Of a DNA stretch of 64,000 nt, positions 34,801-43,613 are shown in pieces. Source of the stretch: JANMJD01 sp963828405 (GTDB lineage: Bacteria > Actinomycetota > Acidimicrobiia > Acidimicrobiales > Ilumatobacteraceae); NCBI GenBank assembly GCA_963828405.1, contig CAWHEG010000031.1, positions 310,001 to 374,000 on the forward strand, in the 5' to 3' direction. The notes beneath the pieces are model-generated. The model ran no database searches, was not told the DNA's origin, and saw only the letters and a list, made by a program, of their open reading frames with translations. The position numbers were made by a program, and so were the translations under genes. Within the stretch, counting starts at the first letter, position 1. Each line of letters begins with the position of its first letter.

Positions 34801-35027
34801 AACATCAGTTCGCCCGGCCCGGTTGCTAGCGCAGAAGGGGAGTTATGCGCCACCTGGCTCGAGTAGCTGCCTCTCGACTGGCGATGCGTGTGGAAGCCAT
34901 GTCTCTACTCTGCGAGCGAGTCTAGAAGGCGGTCTTCAAGGTCATCTCTAGCTCACGTGATATCTCAACGTCGTGCACAGCGGCGAAATCGCGCGACTTG
35001 TACAATGGCAGTCCCTAATCAGAGAAG
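34801..35027. other. Non-coding junction, lower GC
   Basis: No gene is visible. It marks the switch from high-GC remnant sequence to the lower-GC cargo block. TACAATGGCAGT at about 35002 recurs at 39053, close to the other arm. Confidence 0.45.
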
Positions 35028-36040
35028 TCAACCAATCCACCCGACAGCGGCACCAAGATTTGCCGACCATTCCGGGTACTGTTCGATCAGCGATTCAAGA
35101 GCGCCGATCTCGACGAGGCGGCGAGCAGGGTGAATTGTGCGTGCAAAACAGACCGAATCGACGGTGGCGATTGCTAGCTCTTCAGGCGAAGGTGGCCCGT
35201 CTAATGAGTTCACTGCAAATTCACGAATCGGTCCCTCACTAGAGGTGTACTGGTATCCAGCACTCGCCATGCATTTAACCCACTCCTGCTCAGCGTTTAG
35301 AATGCGATCGTCAGAGTAAATCTGGTCAAGAAGCGCTGAATAATCAATCGGCAATTCTTCCAAGTTGATCGAGTTCCGACGCTCGATCACGGAGGCACGA
35401 GCCTGACCATAACACCCGAACCGCGACGGCTCCGAGATGACGTCGCCGTCGCTAGGTATGTCATCTGATTCACCGTACAGATCGATGTTATAGGTGGCCC
35501 TGGCGGAGTCACTCAGCGCATCGAATTTCTTCTGGTAATCGCGGAACGGCATCGCAGCAGCGTCATCCGTGTCCTGCGGCGTACCATAACCGTTCGTCCG
35601 GCGCACCTGAATGTAATTGCGAAGAGATCCTGCGAAGGCATCGCGAGCCGTCGCAGCAACCGTCGGAGGTGGCGACAAATCCCATCCCCGATCCGTCATA
35701 CACTTCGACAACGCAACTGCTACAGCGTCAAACTCGCTCTGCTCATCGCCACCGGTGAGAAAAATGTTTAGAACGCTAAAAGGCTGGCTGAGCTGCTCCA
35801 ACGAGATCTCACTTGTCGGCAGCATCGCCACCGGTGGCTGCGGATCAATGGTCGGACTGGGGCTGCCGCTGGGGCGGGGGGGATGGAATTCACCGACGTT
35901 ACCGTCAGAACAACCCCCGCGGTCGGATCGGTAGACGCCGAATTCACAGATTGCGCTGAGTCGCCGGTACAACCAGCGACGATGAGAGGCGCTGCGGATA
36001 CGGCCACCAAGATACGCGACCTAGACCATCTGGCGGCCAA
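35028..36040 (-). pseudogene. Secreted lipoprotein, frame broken in a 7-G tract
   Basis: The N-terminus (ATG 36040, MAARWSRSRILVAVSAAPLI) has a lipobox VAGCTGD, then the frame shifts at GGGGGGG (35876-35882) and continues as a 310-residue domain reading PTIDPQPPVAMLPTSEISLE to the stop at 35028. Two CM-x3-G-[aromatic] modules are present (SKCMTDRGWDL and VKCMASAGYQY). Related in layout to the gene at 36923. GC content is lower than average. Sequence error or phase variation are both possible. Confidence 0.7.
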
Positions 36041-36058
36041 GGAAAGTTGCCTGTTTCT

Positions 36059-36538
36059 TCAGTACCAGCCGGTTCGGTAGGTCGGCCCTTCGCAGTCAGC
36101 GGACGCTCGAGCTCGCAGGGTGCCATTGCCACTGTTGTCGAAAAGCATCGGTGACCAACCCCAATCATTCTGGAAGTTAGTTCCCTTGATTGTTCCAAGA
36201 TCGCCGAAGGCATACCATGGGGAAGACGTTGAATTGCGCTTCTGCCGCTCGATACCACCGTATGCACACCCGTAGTCGCCCGGGACACAGTTCAGATAGG
36301 TTTGGAAGCGCGACCACGCAGTTCCGCACGCGCTGCCCCCTTTGAATCGTAGTTGGACTCGCCCGGACAACGACCCACCGAATGTATATAGATTCGCTGA
36401 ACTGGGATTGGATGACCCAGTGCAGATGCTTCCGTTCGGATCGACGCCATCCCATCCGTAGCCAGACACAGCGTGAGCAGGACCGGCAACTCCGAAAGTC
36501 AAAATGGCTACAACAACCCCGACCATTGCTCTGCGCAT
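36059..36538 (-). CDS. Small secreted protein, DUF2690-like
   Basis: 159 residues from ATG 36538, with AAGGAG 8 bases upstream. Signal peptide MRRAMVGVVVAILTFGVAGP then AHA. The mature part has PNGSICTGSSNP, GRVQLRFKGGSACGTAWSRF and CVPGDYGCAYGG, similar in pattern to DUF2690 proteins of actinobacteria. Four or more cysteines suggest disulfides. Function unknown. Confidence 0.75.
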   Translation of the reverse strand: MRRAMVGVVVAILTFGVAGPAHAVSGYGWDGVDPNGSICTGSSNPSSANLYTFGGSLSGRVQLRFKGGSACGTAWSRFQTYLNCVPGDYGCAYGGIERQKRNSTSSPWYAFGDLGTIKGTNFQNDWGWSPMLFDNSGNGTLRARASADCEGPTYRTGWY

Positions 36539-36922
36539 ACGAAGAACTCCTTGTCGACGAGTGGCCAGCCAGGCGCCAGCGATGAGGACATTACACCACG
36601 CGGTTGCACCGGCCGACAAAGCGCCGGTCGGGCTGCGCTGCCCTGCGCCGCGGCCACCGTCGCGCTCGGCGGTGACGTCAGAGAGTCCGCCTATCCGGCC
36701 GTTCTCGCCGCTTTGTGGGGCCCCCCGAATGCTGGCGACCTCCGGTGTCCTCGCCCACCAGCCCTCCCGGCGGAGCACATGCGCACACTTCAGCAAGCAC
36801 TACCCAGGTTTCAGCAATCACACCTGATTGGCGCGTCCGTCACCAAACGATCGCTGCCAACCCATCGTCAACAAACCGTTACCGACCCATCCACCAAAAA
36901 CCGTGGCCGCCAACATCTGATG
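36539..36922. other. Intergenic, no gene recognised
   Basis: 384 bases between two minus-strand secreted-protein genes. No frame has credible content. It should hold the promoter of the DUF2690-like gene. Confidence 0.5.
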
Positions 36923-37942
36923 TCAACTGAGAACGGTCTTCGCCGCTTCTATGTCGGCGTCCTGCGCCTCATGGAGAGTCTCCAAGAAACCAGGATTGGA
37001 TTCCAGCCAGCCTTGCAGCGCCCTTGACTCCGCCGCATACCGACTCTCGAAAATCTGCGCAACTAGTCGACATTCGGCGTCCGCTGTTGCAGTTGAGATC
37101 TCATCAGAAGACAGTTCGCGATCAAAGAACGCATTTCGAGCGTCAGTCGGCGTCCGGAAATCGAATCCCTTCGAATTCATGCACGTTCGCCAGTTGTCGA
37201 GCGCCCGAATGTAACTCGGATCGTTCTCGATTGCCTTGTAGAGAATGTCGAGATGTGGAGCGATTGTCTCGCTAAACAACGTAGTGGCTGGAACTCGATC
37301 GCCGAAAAGGGCGTAGTAAGCCTCCGCTACACACCCGGCGCCGCCTTCGGGACCCTCAAGAGCGACCACGAACGCAGGGTTTTCTTCCCTGGTCACGTTC
37401 TCGGCCACTGCGAGTTGTTGTTTCTGGAGAGCGTCCGAAATCTGGACGGGTAACTGCGTATCTGTCGTGTGGTATCCGACGCTCGCTGCAATCGCTGGTG
37501 GAAACCCACTGACTCTTGTAGCAAACAAGAGTGAAGCTTCAAAGTTCTCGGGTGGAATCGGAGTGTACTTGAAGCCAGAGTTTCGCATGCAGTCCGCAAC
37601 GAGTTCTTGAGTTGCGCTCCAGACCAACTCCTGTCCACCGGGCGGGTATTCCTGAAGCGTGCCGATGGATAGTGCTGGAAGCTCGAATGTCGGATCCGAG
37701 TCAGCGGCGCTGGCCGTCGAATCGTGCGGCACCGAACGCTGCGTAGAAGCGTCAGACTGAGGCGGAGCCGTCTCGGGACTTCCCGTCGACAGGGATGAAA
37801 CTGGTTGACCGGACTCCGAGGCAACTGGCCGATCTGATCCCGAGCAAGACGTACTGACAGAAAGGACTGCAAGCATCGTCAATAATCGGACGATCCAGCG
37901 GGACTGACCAATTCTCAACTTCTCAACAGAGACCCACTCCAC
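36923..37942 (-). CDS. Secreted lipoprotein of unknown family
   Basis: 339 residues, GTG start at 37942 (TTG 37918 is an alternative). Signal region WIVRLLTMLAVLSVSTSCSG with the lipobox cysteine. After a Ser/Thr-rich stretch it has two CM-x3-G modules: VADCMRNSGFKYTPIP and WRTCMNSKGFDFRTPTDARN. The second module ends with LVAQIFESRYAAESRALQGW. Shares this two-module plan with the broken gene at 35028. Lower GC content than the chromosome. Confidence 0.75.
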   Translation of the reverse strand: MEWVSVEKLRIGQSRWIVRLLTMLAVLSVSTSCSGSDRPVASESGQPVSSLSTGSPETAPPQSDASTQRSVPHDSTASAADSDPTFELPALSIGTLQEYPPGGQELVWSATQELVADCMRNSGFKYTPIPPENFEASLLFATRVSGFPPAIAASVGYHTTDTQLPVQISDALQKQQLAVAENVTREENPAFVVALEGPEGGAGCVAEAYYALFGDRVPATTLFSETIAPHLDILYKAIENDPSYIRALDNWRTCMNSKGFDFRTPTDARNAFFDRELSSDEISTATADAECRLVAQIFESRYAAESRALQGWLESNPGFLETLHEAQDADIEAAKTVLS

Positions 37943-37957
37943 AGAAGGCAGTGGTGG

Positions 37958-38446
37958 CTAGACGTTCGTGCAGACGCCATAGACCGAGGAGGCTTGGGTG
38001 TTGGCCACTCCATAGCGGTATGTGAATGAGTTACTCGGCATGTTCACCCAAGTCCGAGTGTCGTACTTCAGCCGGTAACAGTCCGGACCAGTTCCGCTAA
38101 TTTTTCCGGCCAAATAGAGCGATCTTGATCCGTTTGCGAGACGGTTTCGCCACTTGGTGGCGCTGTTGATGAGATCGCCGTTGTTGAAGGAGAAGGCCTG
38201 AAGGTTGACAGCTTGAGTGTCTCCGCTCGTCCAAGTAAAGTCGCGAATGTCGAGTCCGCCGGTCACATTTCTTGCAAAGCAACCTTTATTTCCAGAAGGG
38301 GTGCAAGTGTATCCGGGACCTGTCACGGCATTCGCCGGTTGCGGACTCACGATGCCAACTATCGCGACGACTGCCAACCAACAACTCGACACATGCCTGC
38401 GGCGACGCCGACTCTTAAGGCCACTTGTAGATTCTTCAAAGGTCAC
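37958..38446 (-). CDS. Secreted protein of unknown family
   Basis: About 162 residues from GTG 38446 (TTG at 38476 also possible). A basic N-terminus (GLKSRRRRRH) precedes a membrane-type segment (SCWLAVVAIVGIVSPQ) with an Ala-x-Ala site (ANA). The mature part contains PSGNKGCFARNVTGGLDI, WRNRLANGSRSLYLAGKI and PDCYRLKYDTRTWV. No domain recognised. Directly upstream of the lipoprotein gene, so possibly cotranscribed. Confidence 0.68.
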   Translation of the reverse strand: MTFEESTSGLKSRRRRRHVSSCWLAVVAIVGIVSPQPANAVTGPGYTCTPSGNKGCFARNVTGGLDIRDFTWTSGDTQAVNLQAFSFNNGDLINSATKWRNRLANGSRSLYLAGKISGTGPDCYRLKYDTRTWVNMPSNSFTYRYGVANTQASSVYGVCTNV

Positions 38447-38568
38447 TTGAAATCTGCTTTCCGTGAATGCTAACAAGCCGAGGACAACGGGTATGTAGAT
38501 AGCGGGTAGTTTGCGCTGGGTATGGTCGGATTACGGTGGTCAACCTCAAACACCGTACACCATCCCAC

Positions 38569-38826
38569 TCATGCTCTGAGCGATTCTACGGGTGCCGTGT
38601 GTGCTGCCTTTCGGGCTGGTTGGAGTCCGGCGATGACGCCGGTGAGGGTGCCGAGAAGTGGTGTTGCGAGGAGTGTCCAGGTGGGTGTTGTGGGTGTCCA
38701 TTGGTTGGTGATGGCGACGACAACCGTTGCGGTGGTTCTGATGGTGGTGCCGATGAGTCCGCCGGTGGTGCCGAGGAGTGCGGTTTCGGTGATGAGTTGG
38801 GTGGCGATGTGGTGGGGTTGGGCGCC
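38569..38826 (-). pseudogene. 3' fragment of an FtsX-like ABC permease gene
   Basis: Translates to IATQLITETALLGTTGGLIG followed by a membrane segment, LLATPLLGTLTGVIAGLQPA and RKAAHTAPVESLRA, the classical C-terminus of FtsX/MacB-type permeases. Only the last ~85 residues are present. Confidence 0.72.
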
Positions 38827-38990
38827 GCCACCGTTCCAACACCGACACCCTCGCCGACTCGGTAACCAACAACGATCCGACCAGCCGCTCGCACAACCCG
38901 TCGCGAGTCGCGGCAATGTCGCTGAGCAGCTGATACGTCCGCTCCGCCGCCATGTCACGGGCCCCAGCAACCAGCCTGGTCAAGGGACGA
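38827..38990 (-). pseudogene. Possible Tn3-like transposase remnant
   Basis: Translates to MTRLVAGARDMAAERTYQLL and LCERLVGSLLVTESARVSVL followed by ERWRRPT. This faintly resembles the N-terminal DUF4158 domain of Tn3-type transposases. It abuts the permease fragment directly. Identity is a guess. Confidence 0.3.
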
Positions 38991-39070
38991 TGTCTCGCTG
39001 GCTGTTGAAGTTGGCGTCAGCGGTGAACCCTGGCTGGGATCGTAGCGTGGCTTACAATGGCAGTGGCGGT

Positions 39071-40133
39071 TCATGCCAGGCGACGTCTGTTTCCGGTGAA
39101 CATCTCATCGAGCCCCTCACGAAGACTTCCCGCGGCGTCGGGATGCGTCTTGTCGAGTTCAGTCGCGAGGAGTTTCGCTTTGCGTAGACCGACCGCCGGG
39201 TCCGGATCGGCGAACGCTCGCCGCAGACGCTGATCGATCGTGTCACGGTCCTTCTTCGGGAGATGATCGGTCAATCCGGCGTTTGTGGATTTGGCAGCGT
39301 TGGATGAGCGCCAGGTTCCCGAACACCGATTTGACGGCTGCAGCCAGGGCTTTCGCGCCATCGATGACCACGAGCAGACCGTTCGAGACGTCCAAGCCGC
39401 GTTCAACCAAATCGGCAAGCAAGGCGGTCACGACGGTCTTGTTCTCGGTGTCGCCACCACGCAACCCGACCGGGATCTTGTCGCCCGTCGCAGTGACAAC
39501 CAGCGCCATCACACACATCGCACCGCCGAACTCGGCGCCGTCGATCATCAACACCGCCGGACGGATCTCGGACAGGTCCCGACTCAACAGTTGTTCCAAC
39601 GCGTGTTTCGTGCCCGACACGAACCGGCGTGACACCGCCGAGCGCGACGTCGCTGACGCCTGCGACCGGCGGGTCACGCCGATCGGGTCGGCGACCCGTT
39701 CGAAACTCCGCGTCGCCACACCCGCCAGCATCCGCTCGATCACAACCCTCGACAACAGATCGCCCTGCGTGAACACCCCGAACATCGACAACGCCACCTC
39801 GCCACCGCGGGCACCCTCATCGACGCTGTGGACACGAGGGCGGCGCACCGGCAGCCGCTGACCGCCCAACACCACCGACGTCGCCGTCGTCCCGCCACGC
39901 TCAAACCCTCGCTGCGGGTCACGAGCGTTCCAGCCGCCACACAACCGGGCCGCCTCGTCACCCATGATCGCCATCGCCGTCGCCAAACCGGCTTCCACCG
40001 CGACAGCCATCAACCCTTCCCGACACGCTTGAGCGACGTTTGCCAACGTCACCGTCAACTCGGCCGGCACCCCCGCCAGAGCAACATCAATCGGATCTAC
40101 CAATCGGACCTTGGGTCCGTCTACCTTCTTCAT
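39071..40133 (-). pseudogene. IS256-like transposase, truncated and frameshifted
   Basis: ATG 40133 to about 39290 reads MKKVDGPKVRLVDPIDVALA, AVLMIDGAEFGGAMCVMALV, LLVVIDGAKALAAAVKSVFG and LIQRCQIHKRR, then shifts frame to DHLPKKDRDTIDQRLRRAF and ends at SLREGLDEMF. The first two catalytic aspartates are present; the C-terminal part with the catalytic Glu and RNVKRWRD motif is lost. The outer part forms the right arm of the 491-bp inverted repeat. Confidence 0.85.
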
Positions 40134-40248
40134 CAGGTGGTCCCTTTCTTCAGGTTCAGTGAGATGACTCCTGACGATGCCACCACGGCACCGCCCAGAG
40201 AGGGACCACCACTCACCGACCTACTTCAACACCTCCCGGGACAACGTC
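39758..40248. repeat. 491-bp inverted repeat, right arm
   Basis: Partner of 34196-34686. It ends at the DUF1295 flank GACAACGTC (40248), after which the M23 leader sequence begins. Confidence 0.88.
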
Positions 40249-40260
40249 GGGCGAAGTAGT

Positions 40261-40315
40261 TAGTCAGATTTCTGTAGATTTCTCATTGACATCTCTCTCT
40301 CCAATAACTGAAGAC
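40261..40315 (+). promoter_or_regulatory. Leader of M23 copy 2 with (TC)5 repeat
   Basis: TTGACA at 40286-40291 is followed by (TC)5 and then CAATAAC, with ATG at 40316. The spacer is 10-11 bases against 24 in copy 1; about 17 is ideal for most sigma-70 type promoters, so neither copy is at optimum. Confidence 0.5.
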
Positions 40316-41593
40316 ATGAGACGAGCGAGCTCACTGCGTGCAGCGATGGCGACGACTCTGGCGGTCGGACTGCTTCTCGGCCAGACGGAGGCGTCGCTGG
40401 CGTCGGCCAGATCCAACAGACCAAGCCCAGGAGTCGCCAGCAGAACCGTCCGGTCGCGTTCAGTGCAGCCACGGCCGGCCGTCGTCTACACGCGGCGGGC
40501 TGAGTCGGTTGCCACGGCGTGGTCGTGGCGGATCAACGCTCGGAAGTTGCTGCGCATCGATCCATCGTGGCCGGCGGGAATCAACGGGAACGCCGAGGGC
40601 GGGGCACCGAACACGAGTGTCTTAGCGATCCGTTATCCCTTGCTCGGGCTCTCGCAGATTGGGCAGGCGGCGAGTCACGCGAGCGCCGACGACTTCTGCT
40701 ACAACGGGAACCCGAACAGGACCTACTCGACCAAACGCTGCATCAACGAGTTCGCAGCGCACCGAGGAAATGACATCGAGTCGTACGATGGCGCCGGCAA
40801 CTTCGACGTGGGAATCGGGCAGTTGGCGGTCGTCGCCCCGATGAACGGACTCGTCGAGTCGGCCGAGTGCGACAGCGGCGGCGGGAACTATGTGAGCATT
40901 CGGGGCGACGACGGGCGGTATGATCACCTGCTCCACATGCACCCGGGCTCACTCGCCGTCTCGGCCGGTGCCCGGGTGACGCAGGGGCAGCTCGTGGGTC
41001 GACTGGGCGGAACGACGACAAATTGTTCCGTGAACGACAACGTTCACCTTCATTTCGAGATTCGATATCCGATGGACAGGAAGTACGACGATCCACTCGA
41101 CCCATTCCCAAGTCTCCGCAACGCGGTGGCCGTGCCGGGCCTCGTCGCCGACGGCACGGTCGACTGGAAGATCTACGAGTTCTACGTTTATGTCGTCAAC
41201 GCCTCGGGCGGTTGGGGTCCCGGGCAGCAGGCCATCGGGTGGAGCGGTGACGGAGGGACGGTGCGTGCGGCGAACGTGTTCAGTGCCTCCCGTCCCAACA
41301 ACGCCGGCACGGCCTTCGTTCAGTACCTGACAAAGGGTGAGTCGACGTTCGACAGCCAGTTTCGGAACACGGCGATCGTGCATCGTACCGGGGCGTCCAC
41401 TGCCCACTGGGTGCAGGGCGCGATCTTCAAGAAATGGCTGGCGCTCGGTGCATGGCAGCACTATCTAGGCTTTCCGACGGCGAACGAAGGATCGATCAGC
41501 GGGGGAATCCGCCAGAACTTCAACGGTGGATGCGTGACCGTCAAGAGCGGCGTTGTCGCCTACGCCAGGTACGGCACCGCAACATGTCCGTGA
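40316..41593 (+). CDS. Secreted M23-family (LytM) metallopeptidase with LGFP-type tail, intact copy
   Basis: 425 residues. Signal peptide LRAAMATTLAVGLLLGQTEA. The M23 domain (about 95-260) has the zinc ligands in AAHRGNDIES, LLHMHPGS and NVHLHFEIR, so peptidoglycan endopeptidase activity is likely. The C-terminal part contains KWLALGAWQHYLGFPTANEG and GGCVTVKSG, an LGFP-like wall-binding repeat. The frame is complete and ends YARYGTATCP. It precedes two lipoprotein genes and is 98% like copy 1 by eye. ATG at 40316; an upstream ATG at 40286 would run through the TC tract. Confidence 0.92.
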   Translation: MRRASSLRAAMATTLAVGLLLGQTEASLASARSNRPSPGVASRTVRSRSVQPRPAVVYTRRAESVATAWSWRINARKLLRIDPSWPAGINGNAEGGAPNTSVLAIRYPLLGLSQIGQAASHASADDFCYNGNPNRTYSTKRCINEFAAHRGNDIESYDGAGNFDVGIGQLAVVAPMNGLVESAECDSGGGNYVSIRGDDGRYDHLLHMHPGSLAVSAGARVTQGQLVGRLGGTTTNCSVNDNVHLHFEIRYPMDRKYDDPLDPFPSLRNAVAVPGLVADGTVDWKIYEFYVYVVNASGGWGPGQQAIGWSGDGGTVRAANVFSASRPNNAGTAFVQYLTKGESTFDSQFRNTAIVHRTGASTAHWVQGAIFKKWLALGAWQHYLGFPTANEGSISGGIRQNFNGGCVTVKSGVVAYARYGTATCP

Positions 41594-41646
41594 CCTCAAC
41601 TCACCTGACCCAGCAACCCCCATCGCCAACGAACAGGACGGCTCGG

Positions 41647-42432
41647 ATGTCGCACATCGTCAATCGGCTCGGAGTGGCGGTCGTACTGTCGATCGCAGCG
41701 GTGAGCTGTGGGGACCCATCCACGACGGTGGCCGACCAGGGCGGTGGCGTACAGGCTCCGACCGCGACGACTGAGATTCCGACCCTGGCGGCTGAGGCGC
41801 CGGTCGCGACGACTCCAGCTACGACAACATCCGGGTTGCCGCCCGAGACCTCATTGGATCCCGAGTCGCAGGGGATGGTCCCAGGGGCAGATGTGCTGCC
41901 GGCCGATATCCTGGCGATTGCCGACCGCGGCCGGGCCGACGGGTTCCGTGGTCCGGCGCTGATCCCGACCCTGGTGCCACCGTGGTCGATCGAGACGATC
42001 GGCGTGGGCGACAAGCACGGCTTGTTCTTCCACTTCGACGCCGATCCAAATCCGAATTCGCTGGTGCCAAGCAACGCGCTGTCGCTCGACAACAACGCCG
42101 TCAACGATGGTGTCTCAAGCAACGACGATCCGCACGCACGCCCGCTTCAGCTCGGCAACGGGCTGACACTGCGCATCTCGGGGCCTGAGCATGTGTGTGC
42201 GCCGCCGACGCCGGACGGGGATTCGGTGGCCGAGACTAGTCTTGGTTTCTTTTGGCGCAACCGTCACGTGAGTCTGAACCGGACCCCGAATGTCCCGTGC
42301 GGCGAGATCGCAGAGTTCGCCGAGTTCCTTTTGGGCCTTGCGGCGTGCAACGTGTCGGCCGTCGAGGTTCGATGCCACCGCCCCAACCCCGACGGGGTGC
42401 AGGTCGAGCAAGTGGTGGAACTGCTCCGCTGA
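41647..42432 (+). CDS. Secreted lipoprotein, island family (copy A)
   Basis: 261 residues. Lipobox LSIAAVSCGDPS after MSHIVNRLGVAVV. Thr/Pro-rich linker, then the shared domain: ADVLPADILAIADRGRADGF, VPPWSIETIGVGD, FHFDADPNPN, ending VRCHRPNPDGVQVEQVVELL. AGGA lies 8 bases before the ATG. Downstream of M23 with a 53-bp gap. The family has no known function; extracellular location is clear. Confidence 0.8.
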   Translation: MSHIVNRLGVAVVLSIAAVSCGDPSTTVADQGGGVQAPTATTEIPTLAAEAPVATTPATTTSGLPPETSLDPESQGMVPGADVLPADILAIADRGRADGFRGPALIPTLVPPWSIETIGVGDKHGLFFHFDADPNPNSLVPSNALSLDNNAVNDGVSSNDDPHARPLQLGNGLTLRISGPEHVCAPPTPDGDSVAETSLGFFWRNRHVSLNRTPNVPCGEIAEFAEFLLGLAACNVSAVEVRCHRPNPDGVQVEQVVELLR

Positions 42433-42608
42433 AACCGGCAGCATCGAGCAGCGAAGCACAAGCACCGGTCGAATCGTTCACCCGAGGCGGTGAGTCGCCG
42501 GCGTGGTCTCACCCTCGCCGCCGCGACGACGTAGGCGCGCCGTGCCCGAGGTACTTTCTCGGGAGCCTGACCCATCAGCACGGACGGCCAACGAACAGGA
42601 AAGCACGG

Positions 42609-43421
42609 ATGTCACAAGACCAAATCGCCAGGAGGTTTGGAGTTGCGGTCGCACTCTCGATCGCTCCGGTGAGCTGTGGGACGGCCCCGACGACGACGGT
42701 CGTCGACCAGGGCGGTGTCGATGAGACTTCGACCACGACGGGCCCGGTCCCGACGCTCGAAGCGCCGGTCGCGACGGTCGAAGCGCCGGTCGCGACGGCC
42801 CCAGTTCCGACCACGTCCGGGCCGCCGCCCGAGACCTCCGTCGACCCCGAGTCGCAGGGGATGGTCCCAGCAGCAGATGTGCTTCCGTCCGAGATCTTGG
42901 CGATTGCCGACCGCGGCCGCACCGACGGGTTCCGCGGTCCGGCGCTGATCCCGACCCGGGTGCCACCGTGGTCGATTGAGACGATCGGCTGGGGCGATAA
43001 GTTTGGCCTGTCCTTCCACTTTGACGCCGACCCCAATCCGAACTCCCTGGTGGAAAGCAACTCCCTGGTGATCGTCAATGTCACCGTCAACGATGGTGTC
43101 CCGAGCAACGACGATCCGAACGGACGCCCACTTCAGCTCGGCAACGGAGTGACGTCACGCATCTCAGGACCGTTGCATGTGTGTGCGCCGGAGGCGGCCC
43201 CGGGCGTTGAGTCGGACTACGAGACCAGTCTTGGCTTCCTTTGGCGGAATCGTCACGTGGGTCTGATCAGGTCCCCGAATGTCCCGTGTTCGGAGATCGC
43301 CGAGTTCGCCGAGTTCCTTCTGGGTCTCGCTGCCTGCAACGTGTCGGCGGTCGAGGTTCGATGCTTCCGCCCCAACCCCGATGGTGTGCAGGTCGAGCAA
43401 GTAGTGGAACTGCTCCGCTGA
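42609..43421 (+). CDS. Secreted lipoprotein, island family (copy B)
   Basis: 270 residues. Lipobox LSIAPVSCGTAP after IARRFGVAVA. The linker has the repeats TLEAPVATVEAPVATAPVP. The common domain follows (PSEILAIADRGRTDGFRGP, SIETIGWGDKFGLSFHFD), ending VRCFRPNPDGVQVEQVVELL. Nearly identical over most of its length to the gene at 28120. A GAACAGGA stretch precedes the ATG. Confidence 0.8.
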   Translation: MSQDQIARRFGVAVALSIAPVSCGTAPTTTVVDQGGVDETSTTTGPVPTLEAPVATVEAPVATAPVPTTSGPPPETSVDPESQGMVPAADVLPSEILAIADRGRTDGFRGPALIPTRVPPWSIETIGWGDKFGLSFHFDADPNPNSLVESNSLVIVNVTVNDGVPSNDDPNGRPLQLGNGVTSRISGPLHVCAPEAAPGVESDYETSLGFLWRNRHVGLIRSPNVPCSEIAEFAEFLLGLAACNVSAVEVRCFRPNPDGVQVEQVVELLR

Positions 43422-43462
43422 TTACCGAGATCGGTCGACCGCAAGCACAGCCTCCCGGGCTC

Positions 43463-43571
43463 AGAACCGGTCCGGTCGTGTTCAATGCAGCCACGGCCGG
43501 CCGTCGCATCGCAGTCGGCTGAGTCGGTTGCCACGGCGTGGTCGTGGCGGATCAACGCTCGGAAGTTGCTG
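43463..43571 (+). pseudogene. M23 N-terminal remnant, second copy
   Basis: Same as 28958-29070: it covers residues around AESVATAWSWRINARKLL and stops at GAAGTTGCTG, where it joins the rlmL 3' flank. Confidence 0.8.
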
Positions 43572-43613
43572 CCCCGACGCGGCCCGATCCGGCTACCGGG
43601 CCGGCGCGGCTCG

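Noticed and set aside
36539..36922. Open frames in the gap upstream of the DUF2690-like gene
   Set aside because: No credible start, domain or codon bias in either strand.
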